Source of the DNA: Streptomyces sp. R21 | Lineage (GTDB): Bacteria > Actinomycetota > Actinomycetes > Streptomycetales > Streptomycetaceae | Reading direction: 5' to 3' | NCBI RefSeq assembly: GCF_041051975.1 | Contig: NZ_CP163435.1 | Span: 4,650,001-4,714,000 of the forward strand | Length of the DNA stretch: 64,000 bases | Shown here: one piece after another, positions 52,390 through 60,054 of the stretch | Numbering within the stretch: the first letter of the stretch is position 1 | Layout of the letters: each line of letters begins with the position of its first letter | Notes under the pieces: generated by a model | Seen by the model: only the letters and a program-made list of their open reading frames with translations | Told to the model about the DNA's origin: nothing | Databases searched by the model: none | Translations under genes and position numbers: made by a program

Positions 52390-53592
52390 TCACAGTCCCT
52401 CGCTCCTCTCGCTCCCGTCCCGGAGCAGCCCTCGCAGCCGCTCCCACCCCCGCTCGTAGGCGAAGGCCTCCGTGCCCCACCTCAGTGCGGGCACGGTCAC
52501 CACCAGCCCAGAGGGGTCCCGTTCCAGTACGTGCACCTCGGCGATCCGCCGCCGCCCGGCCCGGTCGCGCACGAGATGCAGGACCACCGACAGGGCGGCC
52601 GCCAACTGGCTGTGCAGCGCTGCCCGGTCGAGCCCGGCGGCCGTGCCGAGCGCCTCCAGGCGGGCCGGTACCTGCCCCGCCGCGTTCGCGTGCACCGTTC
52701 CGCAGCCGCCCTCATGGCCCGTGTTCAGCGCGGCCAGCAGGGAGACAACCTCTGGCCCGCGCACCTCGCCGACGACCAGCCGGTCCGGTCGCATGCGCAG
52801 GGCCTGACGCACCAGGTCCTGGAGGGCGACGAGCCCGACGCCTTCCTGGTTGGCGGGCCGCCCCTCCAGGCGCACCACGTGGGGATGGTCGGGCCGCAGC
52901 TCCGCGGAGTCCTCGGCCAGCACGATCCGCTCGCCCGGTCCGACGAGCCCCAGCAGTGCGCTCAACAGGGTCGTCTTGCCGCTCCCGGTCCCTCCGCTGA
53001 TCAGGAACGACAGCCGGGCGTCCAGCAGGGCTCTGAGCACCCGGTCCCCGCCGGGCGGGACCGTGCCCGCCGCCATCAGTTCGTCGAGCGTGAACGCCCG
53101 CGGCCGTACGACCCGTAGCGACAGGCAGGTCGAGCCGACGGCGACCGGTGGCAGCACCGCGTGCAGGCGTGTCCCGTCCGGGAGCCGCGCGTCCACCCAG
53201 GGCCGGGCGTCGTCGAGCCGGCGCCCGGCCACCGCCGCGAGGCGCTGCGCGAGCCGTCGTACGGCTGCCGCGTCCGCGAAGGAGACGGCCGTCAGCTCCA
53301 GGCCTCCGCCCCGGTCCACCCACACCCGGTCCGGCGCGGAGACCAGCACGTCGGTCACCGACGGGTCGGCGAGCAGGGGTTCCAGCGGCCCGCTGCCGAC
53401 CAGTTCGGAACGCAACCGCTCGGCCGCGCCGAGGACTTCGGCGTCCCCGAGCACTCTTCCCTGCTCGCGCAGTGCCTGCGCCACACGCGCGGGTGTCGGC
53501 TCGGAGCCGCTCTCGGCGAGCCACTGCCGTACGCCGTCGAGGAGGCCCGCACCGCAGTCCATGCCCGTCGCGCCGTCCCATCGGCCGCTCAT
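52390..53592 (-). CDS. tadA: Tad/Flp pilus assembly ATPase
   Basis: A 400-residue VirB11/GspE-superfamily ATPase. Walker A is GGTGSGKTT (about residue 200), the Asp box is LAEDSAELRPDHPH, Walker B and the His box are RMRPDRLVVGEVRG and TGHEGGCGTVHANAA. It powers pilus or secretion machinery through TadB/TadC. Its ATG overlaps the upstream tadZ-like stop by ATGA. Confidence 0.95.
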   Translation of the reverse strand: MSGRWDGATGMDCGAGLLDGVRQWLAESGSEPTPARVAQALREQGRVLGDAEVLGAAERLRSELVGSGPLEPLLADPSVTDVLVSAPDRVWVDRGGGLELTAVSFADAAAVRRLAQRLAAVAGRRLDDARPWVDARLPDGTRLHAVLPPVAVGSTCLSLRVVRPRAFTLDELMAAGTVPPGGDRVLRALLDARLSFLISGGTGSGKTTLLSALLGLVGPGERIVLAEDSAELRPDHPHVVRLEGRPANQEGVGLVALQDLVRQALRMRPDRLVVGEVRGPEVVSLLAALNTGHEGGCGTVHANAAGQVPARLEALGTAAGLDRAALHSQLAAALSVVLHLVRDRAGRRRIAEVHVLERDPSGLVVTVPALRWGTEAFAYERGWERLRGLLRDGSERSEGL

Positions 53593-54683
53593 ACGCCACC
53601 CGCCTCGGCCAGTGCCCGCTCCCAGAAGGCCGCGCAGAACCGGCCGAGCGGGCCGCGCGCCGCTCCCCCGGGTGGCACAGCGCCGTCCGGGACCAGTGGT
53701 TCGACAGGCACTTCGCCGACCAGTGGCAGCCCGAGCAGCCGTCCCACCTCGCGGTCGTCCAGTCCCGGCGCACCGGGGCCCCGGACCACGACCCGCAGAT
53801 CGCGCAGGACCATGCCGACCGCGGATGCCACCCGTTTGGCCGCCGCGACCGCGCGCAGCTCTGCGGGGACCACCAGCAGGCCGACGTCCAGCTGGGCGAG
53901 GGCCTCGGCGGCGCCTTCGTCGATCCGGCGCGGCAGGTCGACGACCACCGTGCCACCGCGCCGTCTGGCGGCAGCCAGCACCGCGCGCACGGCCTGGGGC
54001 GGGATGGCGACGCTGTCGCCGCGGTCCCAGCTCAGCACCCGCAGCGCGTGCAGTTCGGGCAGGGACTCCTCCAGGGCGCCGCCGCCGACCCGCCCGCGGG
54101 AGGCGGCGAAAGCCGGCCAGCGCAGGCCTTCGGCGGTCTCTCCGCCCAGCAGTACATCGAGTCCGCCGCCCAGTGGATCCGCGTCCACCAGCAGCGTGCG
54201 ACGTCCCTCACGCGCCGAGGTGACGGCGAGCGCGCAGGCGAGCGTGGAGGCTCCGGCGCCGCCGCGACCGCCGATCACTCCGACGGTGAGCGCGGGCCGG
54301 CCGACTCCTTCGGCCACGTCGGCGATCCGGTCGACCAGCCACTGCTCACCGTCCGGCAGCATCAGGACATGGTCCGCGCCGATCTCGACGGCCCGCCGCC
54401 AGACTCCGGAATCGTCCTGATCCCGCCCGACGAGCACCACTCCGCGTCGGCGCGCGGCGCCACGCACCCGTCGCGCGGCATCGTCGCCGACCAGGACGAG
54501 CGGCGCCGACTCCCAGCTGCCTCTGCGATCCGGAACCCCGTGGTGGACCTCCGGCCTGGCGCCGGCCGCCGCGCACAGGCGCAGCAGGTCGTCGAGGAGT
54601 TCGGCGTCCTCGGTGACGATCAACGGTCCGCCCTGCCGCCCTTCGGCGGCGGGCGGCCGGTCGTGTGTGATGGCTCCCGCCAC
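53589..54683 (-). CDS. CpaE/TadZ-like MinD-family ATPase homologue (septum-site-determining-like)
   Basis: About 364 residues from GTG 54683, which GGAG precedes closely; the frame is open for 43 more codons. An N-terminal receiver-like region (LIVTEDAELLDDLL) is followed by a MinD/ParA domain whose P-loop is GGRGGAGASTLACALA: the lysine of the normal loop is Ala, as in CpaE/TadZ proteins with weak or no ATPase activity. TadZ places the secretion apparatus at a cell site. I recall the S. coelicolor homologue being annotated as septum site-determining. First gene of the Tad operon. Confidence 0.87.
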   Translation of the reverse strand: MAGAITHDRPPAAEGRQGGPLIVTEDAELLDDLLRLCAAAGARPEVHHGVPDRRGSWESAPLVLVGDDAARRVRGAARRRGVVLVGRDQDDSGVWRRAVEIGADHVLMLPDGEQWLVDRIADVAEGVGRPALTVGVIGGRGGAGASTLACALAVTSAREGRRTLLVDADPLGGGLDVLLGGETAEGLRWPAFAASRGRVGGGALEESLPELHALRVLSWDRGDSVAIPPQAVRAVLAAARRRGGTVVVDLPRRIDEGAAEALAQLDVGLLVVPAELRAVAAAKRVASAVGMVLRDLRVVVRGPGAPGLDDREVGRLLGLPLVGEVPVEPLVPDGAVPPGGAARGPLGRFCAAFWERALAEAGGV

Positions 54684-55268
54684 GATCTCCAGCCCCCTTC
54701 GCTGCTTCTTGCGCGAAGCCCCCTGGGACCCCGCGATTCCCGCTCGTGTGAAGAACCGGCAACCGGCCTCCATATGAACGGCCGATACGAACCGGCCAAA
54801 CGCGCCCGACAAACGGAACCGGTCATGAAGTTGCCGTGAGCCGGACGCGCTGGAATCACGGTGCAGCGATCCCGGAAATCGTGTGGATCTTGGTCGATAA
54901 CTGTGGACAACTCAGCGGTTGTGAATATCGCCTTCACCCATACCGGTGACCCCTGTGCGACTTCCATGGAGCAGCGCGACGGTTACACACAGTGACGAAC
55001 CGTGCGCAAGGGAAGACTAGGTCGCAGCACTGACAATGCGGCGCCGAGGCCGCACAGAAGAGGGGGAAAACCCATCTGGACATGCGACGACCCCCGCCGG
55101 GGGGGAGAGCGGGGGTCGTCCCCACGATCTGACTCGGGGGGGGGAGGAGCCAGACCGGGTTAGCACGGTCGCGAACGATCCGTGACTTCCATGGTGTACC
55201 CGAGAGCCCTCTCAGGCAAACCCACGCGCCACACCTTACGCCGAATGGTGGGCGCCTATGCTCGGCTC
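54684..55268. other. Intergenic region upstream of the Tad operon and the HAD gene
   Basis: About 585 bp without a supported gene. It must carry divergent promoters for the Tad operon (minus) and the HAD gene (plus). It also has a GC-rich hairpin at 55086-55120 and G runs of up to nine near 55136-55144. Confidence 0.5.
55086..55120. terminator. Strong symmetric hairpin
   Basis: Perfect 12-bp arms gacgacccccgc / gcgggggtcgtc around an 11-nt G/A-rich loop. It lies between divergent genes rather than after one, so it may protect against read-through or belong to a 5' leader of the HAD gene. Confidence 0.6.
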
Positions 55269-56090
55269 GTGGAAAACCACTCCTTGCCTCGCACAGCAGC
55301 CTTCTTTGACCTGGACAAGACGGTCATTGCGAAGTCGAGCACGCTCACGTTCAGCAAGTCGTTCTACCAAGGCGGGCTGATCAACCGCAGAGCGGCCTTG
55401 CGCACCGCATATGCCCAGTTCGTGTTCCTCGCGGGCGGCGCCGACCACGACCAGATGGAGCGGATGCGCAAGTACCTGTCCGCGCTCTGCCGTGGATGGA
55501 ACGTCCAGCAGGTCAAGGAGATCGTCGCGGAGACGCTGCATGACCTGATCGACCCGATCATCTACGACGAGGCCGCGTCCCTCATCGAGGAGCACCACAC
55601 CGCCGGACGCGACGTCGTGATCGTGTCCACGTCCGGCGCGGAGGTCGTCGAGCCGATCGGGGAACTGCTCGGCGCGGACCACGTGGTGGCGACGCGGATG
55701 GTCGTGGGCGACGACGGCTGCTTCACCGGCGAGGTGGAGTACTACGCGTACGGCCCGACGAAGGCCGAGGCCGTCAAGGAGCTGGCGGCGTCCGAGGGCT
55801 ATGACCTCGCGCGCTGCTACGCCTACAGCGACTCTGCGACCGACATCCCGATGCTGGCGTCCGTCGGGCACCCGCACGCGGTCAATCCGGACCGGGCGCT
55901 GCGGCGCGAGGCGGTCGCCCGCTCCTGGCCGATTCTGGACTTCCACCGTCCGGTCCGACTGAAGCAGCGGATCCCCACGCTGTCCGTGCCGCCCCGTCCG
56001 GCGCTCGTCGCGGCGGCGGCCGTGGGCGCTGCCGCGGCCACCGCGGGGCTCGTCTGGTACGCGAGCCGGCGTCGGGCGGCCGCCATTTAA
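55269..56090 (+). CDS. HAD-superfamily phosphatase (SerB/CicA-like), membrane-anchored at the C-terminus
   Basis: A 273-residue HAD-IB hydrolase from GTG 55269 (VENHSLPRTAAFF), the form I recall for orthologues; ATG 55245 is in frame upstream. Catalytic DLDKT has Asp14 and Asp16, motif II is VSTSG, motif III the Lys in PTKAEA, motif IV YSDSATDIPML. The last 25 residues form a hydrophobic helix followed by basic residues (ALVAAAAVGAAAATAG then SRRR), so the enzyme is probably tethered to the membrane. Related proteins act on phosphoserine-like or lipid phosphates; the substrate here is unknown. Confidence 0.9.
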   Translation: MENHSLPRTAAFFDLDKTVIAKSSTLTFSKSFYQGGLINRRAALRTAYAQFVFLAGGADHDQMERMRKYLSALCRGWNVQQVKEIVAETLHDLIDPIIYDEAASLIEEHHTAGRDVVIVSTSGAEVVEPIGELLGADHVVATRMVVGDDGCFTGEVEYYAYGPTKAEAVKELAASEGYDLARCYAYSDSATDIPMLASVGHPHAVNPDRALRREAVARSWPILDFHRPVRLKQRIPTLSVPPRPALVAAAAVGAAAATAGLVWYASRRRAAAI

Positions 56091-56129
56091 TGGGGCGTAC
56101 GACCTCGCCGTATCGGAGAGACGCCCGAA

Positions 56130-56466
56130 TCACACCGTTTGAACCTAAAAGTAAAGAACTGCAGCCAGGGGTTCCGCTTCCTCCGGACCTGGAGTACAAA
56201 GGGGTTAACGGCCCGCGAGACCAAGGACATCCGAGAGGATCACCTTTAAACGCAACGAAGGCCCCACGGACCGAGCATGAACATCGAGCACCCACGCGAC
56301 GTCGACCCGTCGATTACGGGCCAGCCGCACCAGGCCACGGGCCACAGTTCCCGACCTGATGGGCATATATCGAGGACGCTTGGTAACACGGTGAACATGC
56401 CAGCGGCGGTACGAGAACTCGTACCGCCGCAACTCTGTTCAGGCCCCTTCAAGGGGGCCTTTTTCT
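56130..56466 (+). ncRNA. Candidate small RNA (possible 6S-like RNA) ending at a strong terminator
   Basis: About 390 bp without a gene separate the HAD gene from the convergent Fic-like gene, yet a plus-strand terminator with T-run ends at 56466, about 375 bp beyond the HAD stop. A weak hairpin (56093-56126) may already end the HAD transcript, which leaves an independent RNA. TTCCGC at about 56171 and TACAAA 17 bp later form a weak promoter-like pair. I recall a 6S RNA gene of S. coelicolor between SCO3558 and SCO3559, which is this interval by gene order. Both ends and the strand are uncertain. Confidence 0.4.
56403..56466 (+). terminator. Two tandem hairpins, the second an intrinsic terminator
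   Basis: Hairpin 1: 13-bp perfect arms (56403-56415 and 56418-56430) with an AA centre. Hairpin 2: AGGCCCC (56441-56447) with GGGGCCT (56454-56460), followed by TTTTTCT. The T-run faces the plus direction only. Confidence 0.85.
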
Positions 56467-56476
56467 CTGCCGCTTT

Positions 56477-57301
56477 CTATGCCGCCCCGCGCTGGAGCGC
56501 CTCGCACACGGCCGTCGATTCCCGGGCGCCCAGTTCAACCGCCTTGCCGCAGTGCGCGATCCAGGCGGCCATGCCCTCCGGGGTGCCGGAGGCATAGCCC
56601 TCCAGGGCAGCCACGTAGGCCGCTCGGCCTAGTTCCGCGTGGCCGACCTCCGCGGGGCACACGGACTTCGGGTCGAGCCCGCTGCCGACCAGGACGATCC
56701 GCTCGGCCGCGCGCGCGACCTGCCCGTTGTGCGAGCCGAAGGGGCGCAGGGCGAGCAGTTCGCCGTGGACCACGGCCGCCGTCACCAGAGCGGGCGCCGA
56801 GCCTCCGGCGATGATCAGCCGGGAGAGGCCTTCGAGACGGCCGGCGACCTCGGTCGCGTCCGGCAGGGGCAGCTCCACGAGCGGCTCGTCGACCGGCTCG
56901 CCGTTCTGGCGCGGGCGGCCGACCGTGTCCCCGTTGTCCGCGGCGGCCACCAGGTGCAGCCGGGCCAGCACACGCAGGGGCGACTGCCGCCAGATGGAGA
57001 GGAGTTGGCCCGCCTCGGCGGTCAGTCTGAGGGACCCGCCGACCACGCGGGCCTCGTCGTCGCCACTGAAGTCGGTGCGCCGGCGCACCTCTTCGAGGGC
57101 CCAGTCGGCGCCGGACAGCGCCGCGGAGCCGCGGGCGCCGCGCAGCGCCGCCTCAGAGGTGATCTCGTTGCTGCGGCGCCGCATGATCCGGTGCCCGTAG
57201 ACCCGGTCCACGGCCTTGCGCACGGACTCCACGGAGTCGGCCACCCCGGGCAGCGAACCCAGGGCCGCGAGCGGATCTGCGGACGCACCTGTCGTACTCA
57301 T
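56477..57301 (-). CDS. Fic/Doc-fold protein with degenerate active site
   Basis: A 274-residue helical protein from ATG 57301. Near residue 195 it carries RPFGSHNGQVARAAER, which lines up with the Fic signature (H-P-F-x-x-G-N-G-R-x-x-R) but has Arg for the catalytic His and Gln for the first Arg. AMP transfer by the normal mechanism is therefore unlikely. I recall orthologues annotated only as oxidoreductase, which the sequence does not support. It is divergent from a CooC/MinD-like ATPase gene with 100 bp between, an arrangement that suggests shared control. Confidence 0.75.
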   Translation of the reverse strand: MSTTGASADPLAALGSLPGVADSVESVRKAVDRVYGHRIMRRRSNEITSEAALRGARGSAALSGADWALEEVRRRTDFSGDDEARVVGGSLRLTAEAGQLLSIWRQSPLRVLARLHLVAAADNGDTVGRPRQNGEPVDEPLVELPLPDATEVAGRLEGLSRLIIAGGSAPALVTAAVVHGELLALRPFGSHNGQVARAAERIVLVGSGLDPKSVCPAEVGHAELGRAAYVAALEGYASGTPEGMAAWIAHCGKAVELGARESTAVCEALQRGAA

Positions 57302-57401
57302 GAGTACGACATTACGCACACCGGCGCCGTCCCCCACGAAGGAGTGGTCTTCTTCACGTCCACGCGCGCGTGGCCACCCCTCCCGCACTATCTTCCTGAA
57401 C

Positions 57402-58382
57402 ATGAAAATTGCTTTCGTTGGGAAGGGCGGCAGCGGCAAGACCACCCTGTCCTCGCTCTTCGTCCGCCATCTGGCGGCCACCGGATCGCCGGTCGTCGCC
57501 GTGGACGCCGACATCAACCAGCACCTGGGGGCCGCGCTCGGACTCGACGAGACGGAGGCCTGCGAGCTGCCCGCCATGGGTGCGCGGCTGCCGCTGATCA
57601 AGGACTATCTGCGCGGCTCGAATCCGCGTATCGCCTCCGCCGAGACGATGATCAAGACGACCCCGCCCGGTGAGGGATCACGGCTGCTGCGGGTGTCCGA
57701 GGACAATCCGGTCTACGACGCCTGTGCGCGGCCGGTGGAACTCGACGGCGGCGCCGTCCGTTTGATGGTCACCGGCCCTTTCACCGACGCGGACCTCGGG
57801 GTCGCCTGCTACCACTCCAAGACGGGAGCGGTGGAGCTGTGTCTGAACCACCTGGTCGACGGCCCCGGTGAGTACGTGGTGGTCGACATGACGGCAGGCT
57901 CCGACTCCTTCGCCTCCGGCATGTTCACCCGCTTCGACATCACGTTCCTCGTCGCCGAGCCGACCCGGAAGGGGGTCTCCGTCTATCGCCAGTACAAGGA
58001 GTACGCCCGCGACTTCGGCGTCGTCCTGAAGGTCGTCGGCAACAAGGTGCAGGGTCAGGACGACCTCGACTTCCTCCGCGCCGAAGTCGGGGACGACCTG
58101 CTCGTGACGGTCGGGCACTCGGACTGGGTGCGCGCCATGGAGAAGGGCCGGCCGCCCCGGTTCGAGCTCCTGGAGGACACCAACCGCCGCGCCCTGCGCC
58201 AGCTGCAGACGGCCGCCGACGCGACGTACGAACTGCGCGACTGGGAGCGCTACACCCGCCAGATGGTGCACTTCCACCTGAAGAACGCGAGCAGTTGGGG
58301 CAACGAGAAGACCGGAGCCGACCTGGCCGCGCAGGTCGACCCCGGCTTCGTCCTCAGTGAGCGGGTGACCGCCACCGCGTGA
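57402..58382 (+). CDS. CooC/MinD-like P-loop ATPase
   Basis: A 326-residue SIMIBI ATPase with the full Walker A GKGGSGKTT (residues 7-15), VDADINQHLG as the switch I region and VVVDMTAGSD as Walker B. The closest named family is CooC (nickel insertion into CO dehydrogenase), but no CODH or nickel gene is nearby, so the role is probably another nucleotide-dependent maturation or a regulatory function. ATG 57402 gives MKIAFVGKGG; upstream in-frame codons are not supported. Confidence 0.88.
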   Translation: MKIAFVGKGGSGKTTLSSLFVRHLAATGSPVVAVDADINQHLGAALGLDETEACELPAMGARLPLIKDYLRGSNPRIASAETMIKTTPPGEGSRLLRVSEDNPVYDACARPVELDGGAVRLMVTGPFTDADLGVACYHSKTGAVELCLNHLVDGPGEYVVVDMTAGSDSFASGMFTRFDITFLVAEPTRKGVSVYRQYKEYARDFGVVLKVVGNKVQGQDDLDFLRAEVGDDLLVTVGHSDWVRAMEKGRPPRFELLEDTNRRALRQLQTAADATYELRDWERYTRQMVHFHLKNASSWGNEKTGADLAAQVDPGFVLSERVTATA

Positions 58383-58418
58383 GCGACGGCGGTGTCCCGG
58401 CTGCGGTGTGCGTCCCGG

Positions 58419-59717
58419 CTACGGCTTGGCGGCCGGGGCGCCCGGGACGCCCTTCGGCGCCGGGGCGGGACGACCCGAGAGGAAGGACGTCCAGCTCTCC
58501 TTCGGGGCCTCGCCGACCTTGAGCGTGCGCAGCTTCTCCAGGGTTGCCGGGTCCTGGGCGTCCAGCCAGTCGGCGAGCTGGTGGAAGGAGACGCAGCGCA
58601 CCTCGGACTTGGTGCAGACGCGCTCGATGACCTCCTGGACGGCACGCATGTAGTTGCCGCCGTTCCAGGACTCGAAGTGGTTGCCGATGATCAGGGGCGC
58701 GCGGTTGCCGTCGTAGGCGCGCTCGAAGCCCTTGAGCAGGCCGTCACGCATCTGGTCGCCCCAGTACGCCTGCTTGTCGGGGTCGCCCTGGGTCGCGGTG
58801 CCGGACTGGTTCACCATGAAGTTGTAGTCCATGGTGAGCGTCTCGAAGGCGCGGCCCGGGACCGGGACGAGCTGCATCGACAGATCCCACAGGCCCTCCT
58901 TCTTCTTGGGCCAGATCTGGTCGTTGACGCCGCTGGAGTCATAGCGGAAGCCCAGGTCGCGGGCCGCCTTCATGAAGTTCTTCTGGCCCTCCAGACAGGG
59001 CGTGCGGGCGCCGATGAGCTCCTTCTCGTAGTCGAAGGGCAGCGCGGAGGACTTCTTCATGGCCGCGTTGGTCTTCCAGGACTTCACGAACGCCTTCGCC
59101 TGGGCGATCTCGCTCTTCCACTCGGCGACCGACCACTCACCGACTCCGCCGCCGCTGCCACAGAAGTGGCCGTTGAAGTGCGTGCCGACCTCGTTGCCCT
59201 CCAGCCACGCGCCGCGCAACTGCTTCACGGTGTCGCCGATGCCCTGCGTGTCGTTGAAGCCGATGTCGGAGCGGCCGGGCGAGTGCTCCGGCGGCCGGTA
59301 CAGATCCCGCTTCTCCTCCGGCAGCATGTACACGCCGCTCAGGAAGTACGTCATGGTCGCCCTGTTGGCCTTGGCGATCTTGCGGAAGTGCGAGAAGAGC
59401 TTCTGGCTGTCCTCGCCGGCGCCGTCCCAGGAGAAGACCACGAACTGCGGGGGCTTCTGACCGGGCTTCAGCCGCACCGGTCTGGGCAGATGCGGCTGCG
59501 CCCCGGTGTACGAGGTCGAGCCGTCGCCGATCAGGCGGACCGCGCTCTTGGGCGCCGCGGCCCCCGGCGCCTGCTTCGCGCCGTGCGCGCCTTGCTTGGT
59601 ACCGCTGGAGCCACTGGCGTCACGGGAGACAGTGGGTCCCGACGTGCAACCGGCGAGCGCCGTGGCGCAGGCCGCGGCGAGCAGTGCGCCCGCGGCGATC
59701 CTCTGGGTGGCGGCCAT
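58419..59717 (-). CDS. Polysaccharide deacetylase-like lipoprotein
   Basis: About 432 residues from ATG 59717 (MAATQRIAAGALL), with AAGG 8-9 nt upstream; GTG 59726 is an alternative. The signal peptide ends in lipobox LAGC (Cys about 23), then a Ser/Gly/Ala-rich linker. The body resembles NodB-type deacetylases: FSWDGAGED for the acid motif, GTHFNGHFCG for the His region and GARTPCLEG for the Arg region. The metal-binding pattern is altered (W-D-G instead of D-D-G), so activity is uncertain. It would act outside the membrane on cell-wall or surface glycans. Confidence 0.85.
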   Translation of the reverse strand: MAATQRIAAGALLAAACATALAGCTSGPTVSRDASGSSGTKQGAHGAKQAPGAAAPKSAVRLIGDGSTSYTGAQPHLPRPVRLKPGQKPPQFVVFSWDGAGEDSQKLFSHFRKIAKANRATMTYFLSGVYMLPEEKRDLYRPPEHSPGRSDIGFNDTQGIGDTVKQLRGAWLEGNEVGTHFNGHFCGSGGGVGEWSVAEWKSEIAQAKAFVKSWKTNAAMKKSSALPFDYEKELIGARTPCLEGQKNFMKAARDLGFRYDSSGVNDQIWPKKKEGLWDLSMQLVPVPGRAFETLTMDYNFMVNQSGTATQGDPDKQAYWGDQMRDGLLKGFERAYDGNRAPLIIGNHFESWNGGNYMRAVQEVIERVCTKSEVRCVSFHQLADWLDAQDPATLEKLRTLKVGEAPKESWTSFLSGRPAPAPKGVPGAPAAKP

Positions 59718-60054
59718 CCCGCCCACCTTCTTCCTTCGGTCCGGGCAACGCTGATGAGGGCGTTCTGAGGTGATGTGCAGCGATGTGTCGACAGCGCCGC
59801 CAAGGTGGCACGGGACCGAGGAGGAACAAATACGACAAGCCGATCAAAAGCTCACTTCACTCGGGAGAGTGATTAACTGCCCCATTTGCCGCCATTTTCC
59901 ACATGAGGCCTTTACTCTGCATTACGATCCGTTTACCGAGCGTTGAGATATATCCCGCCGCTGCACGCCGTGACCCACGGCCGCGACCCGACCCCCCGCC
60001 ATCGACGGGGAGCCCCTGTTCCGCGACCGCGCTGCCCCGGAGGAGACGGGAACC
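59718..60054. other. Divergent promoter region
   Basis: About 340 bp between divergent genes. The centre (about 59826-59945) is clearly poorer in G+C than its surroundings (for example caaatacgacaa, gagtgattaact, tttactctgcattacg), as expected for promoters. No RNA gene or repeat is seen. GGAGGAG before 60055 is the ribosome site of the SulP gene. Confidence 0.5.
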
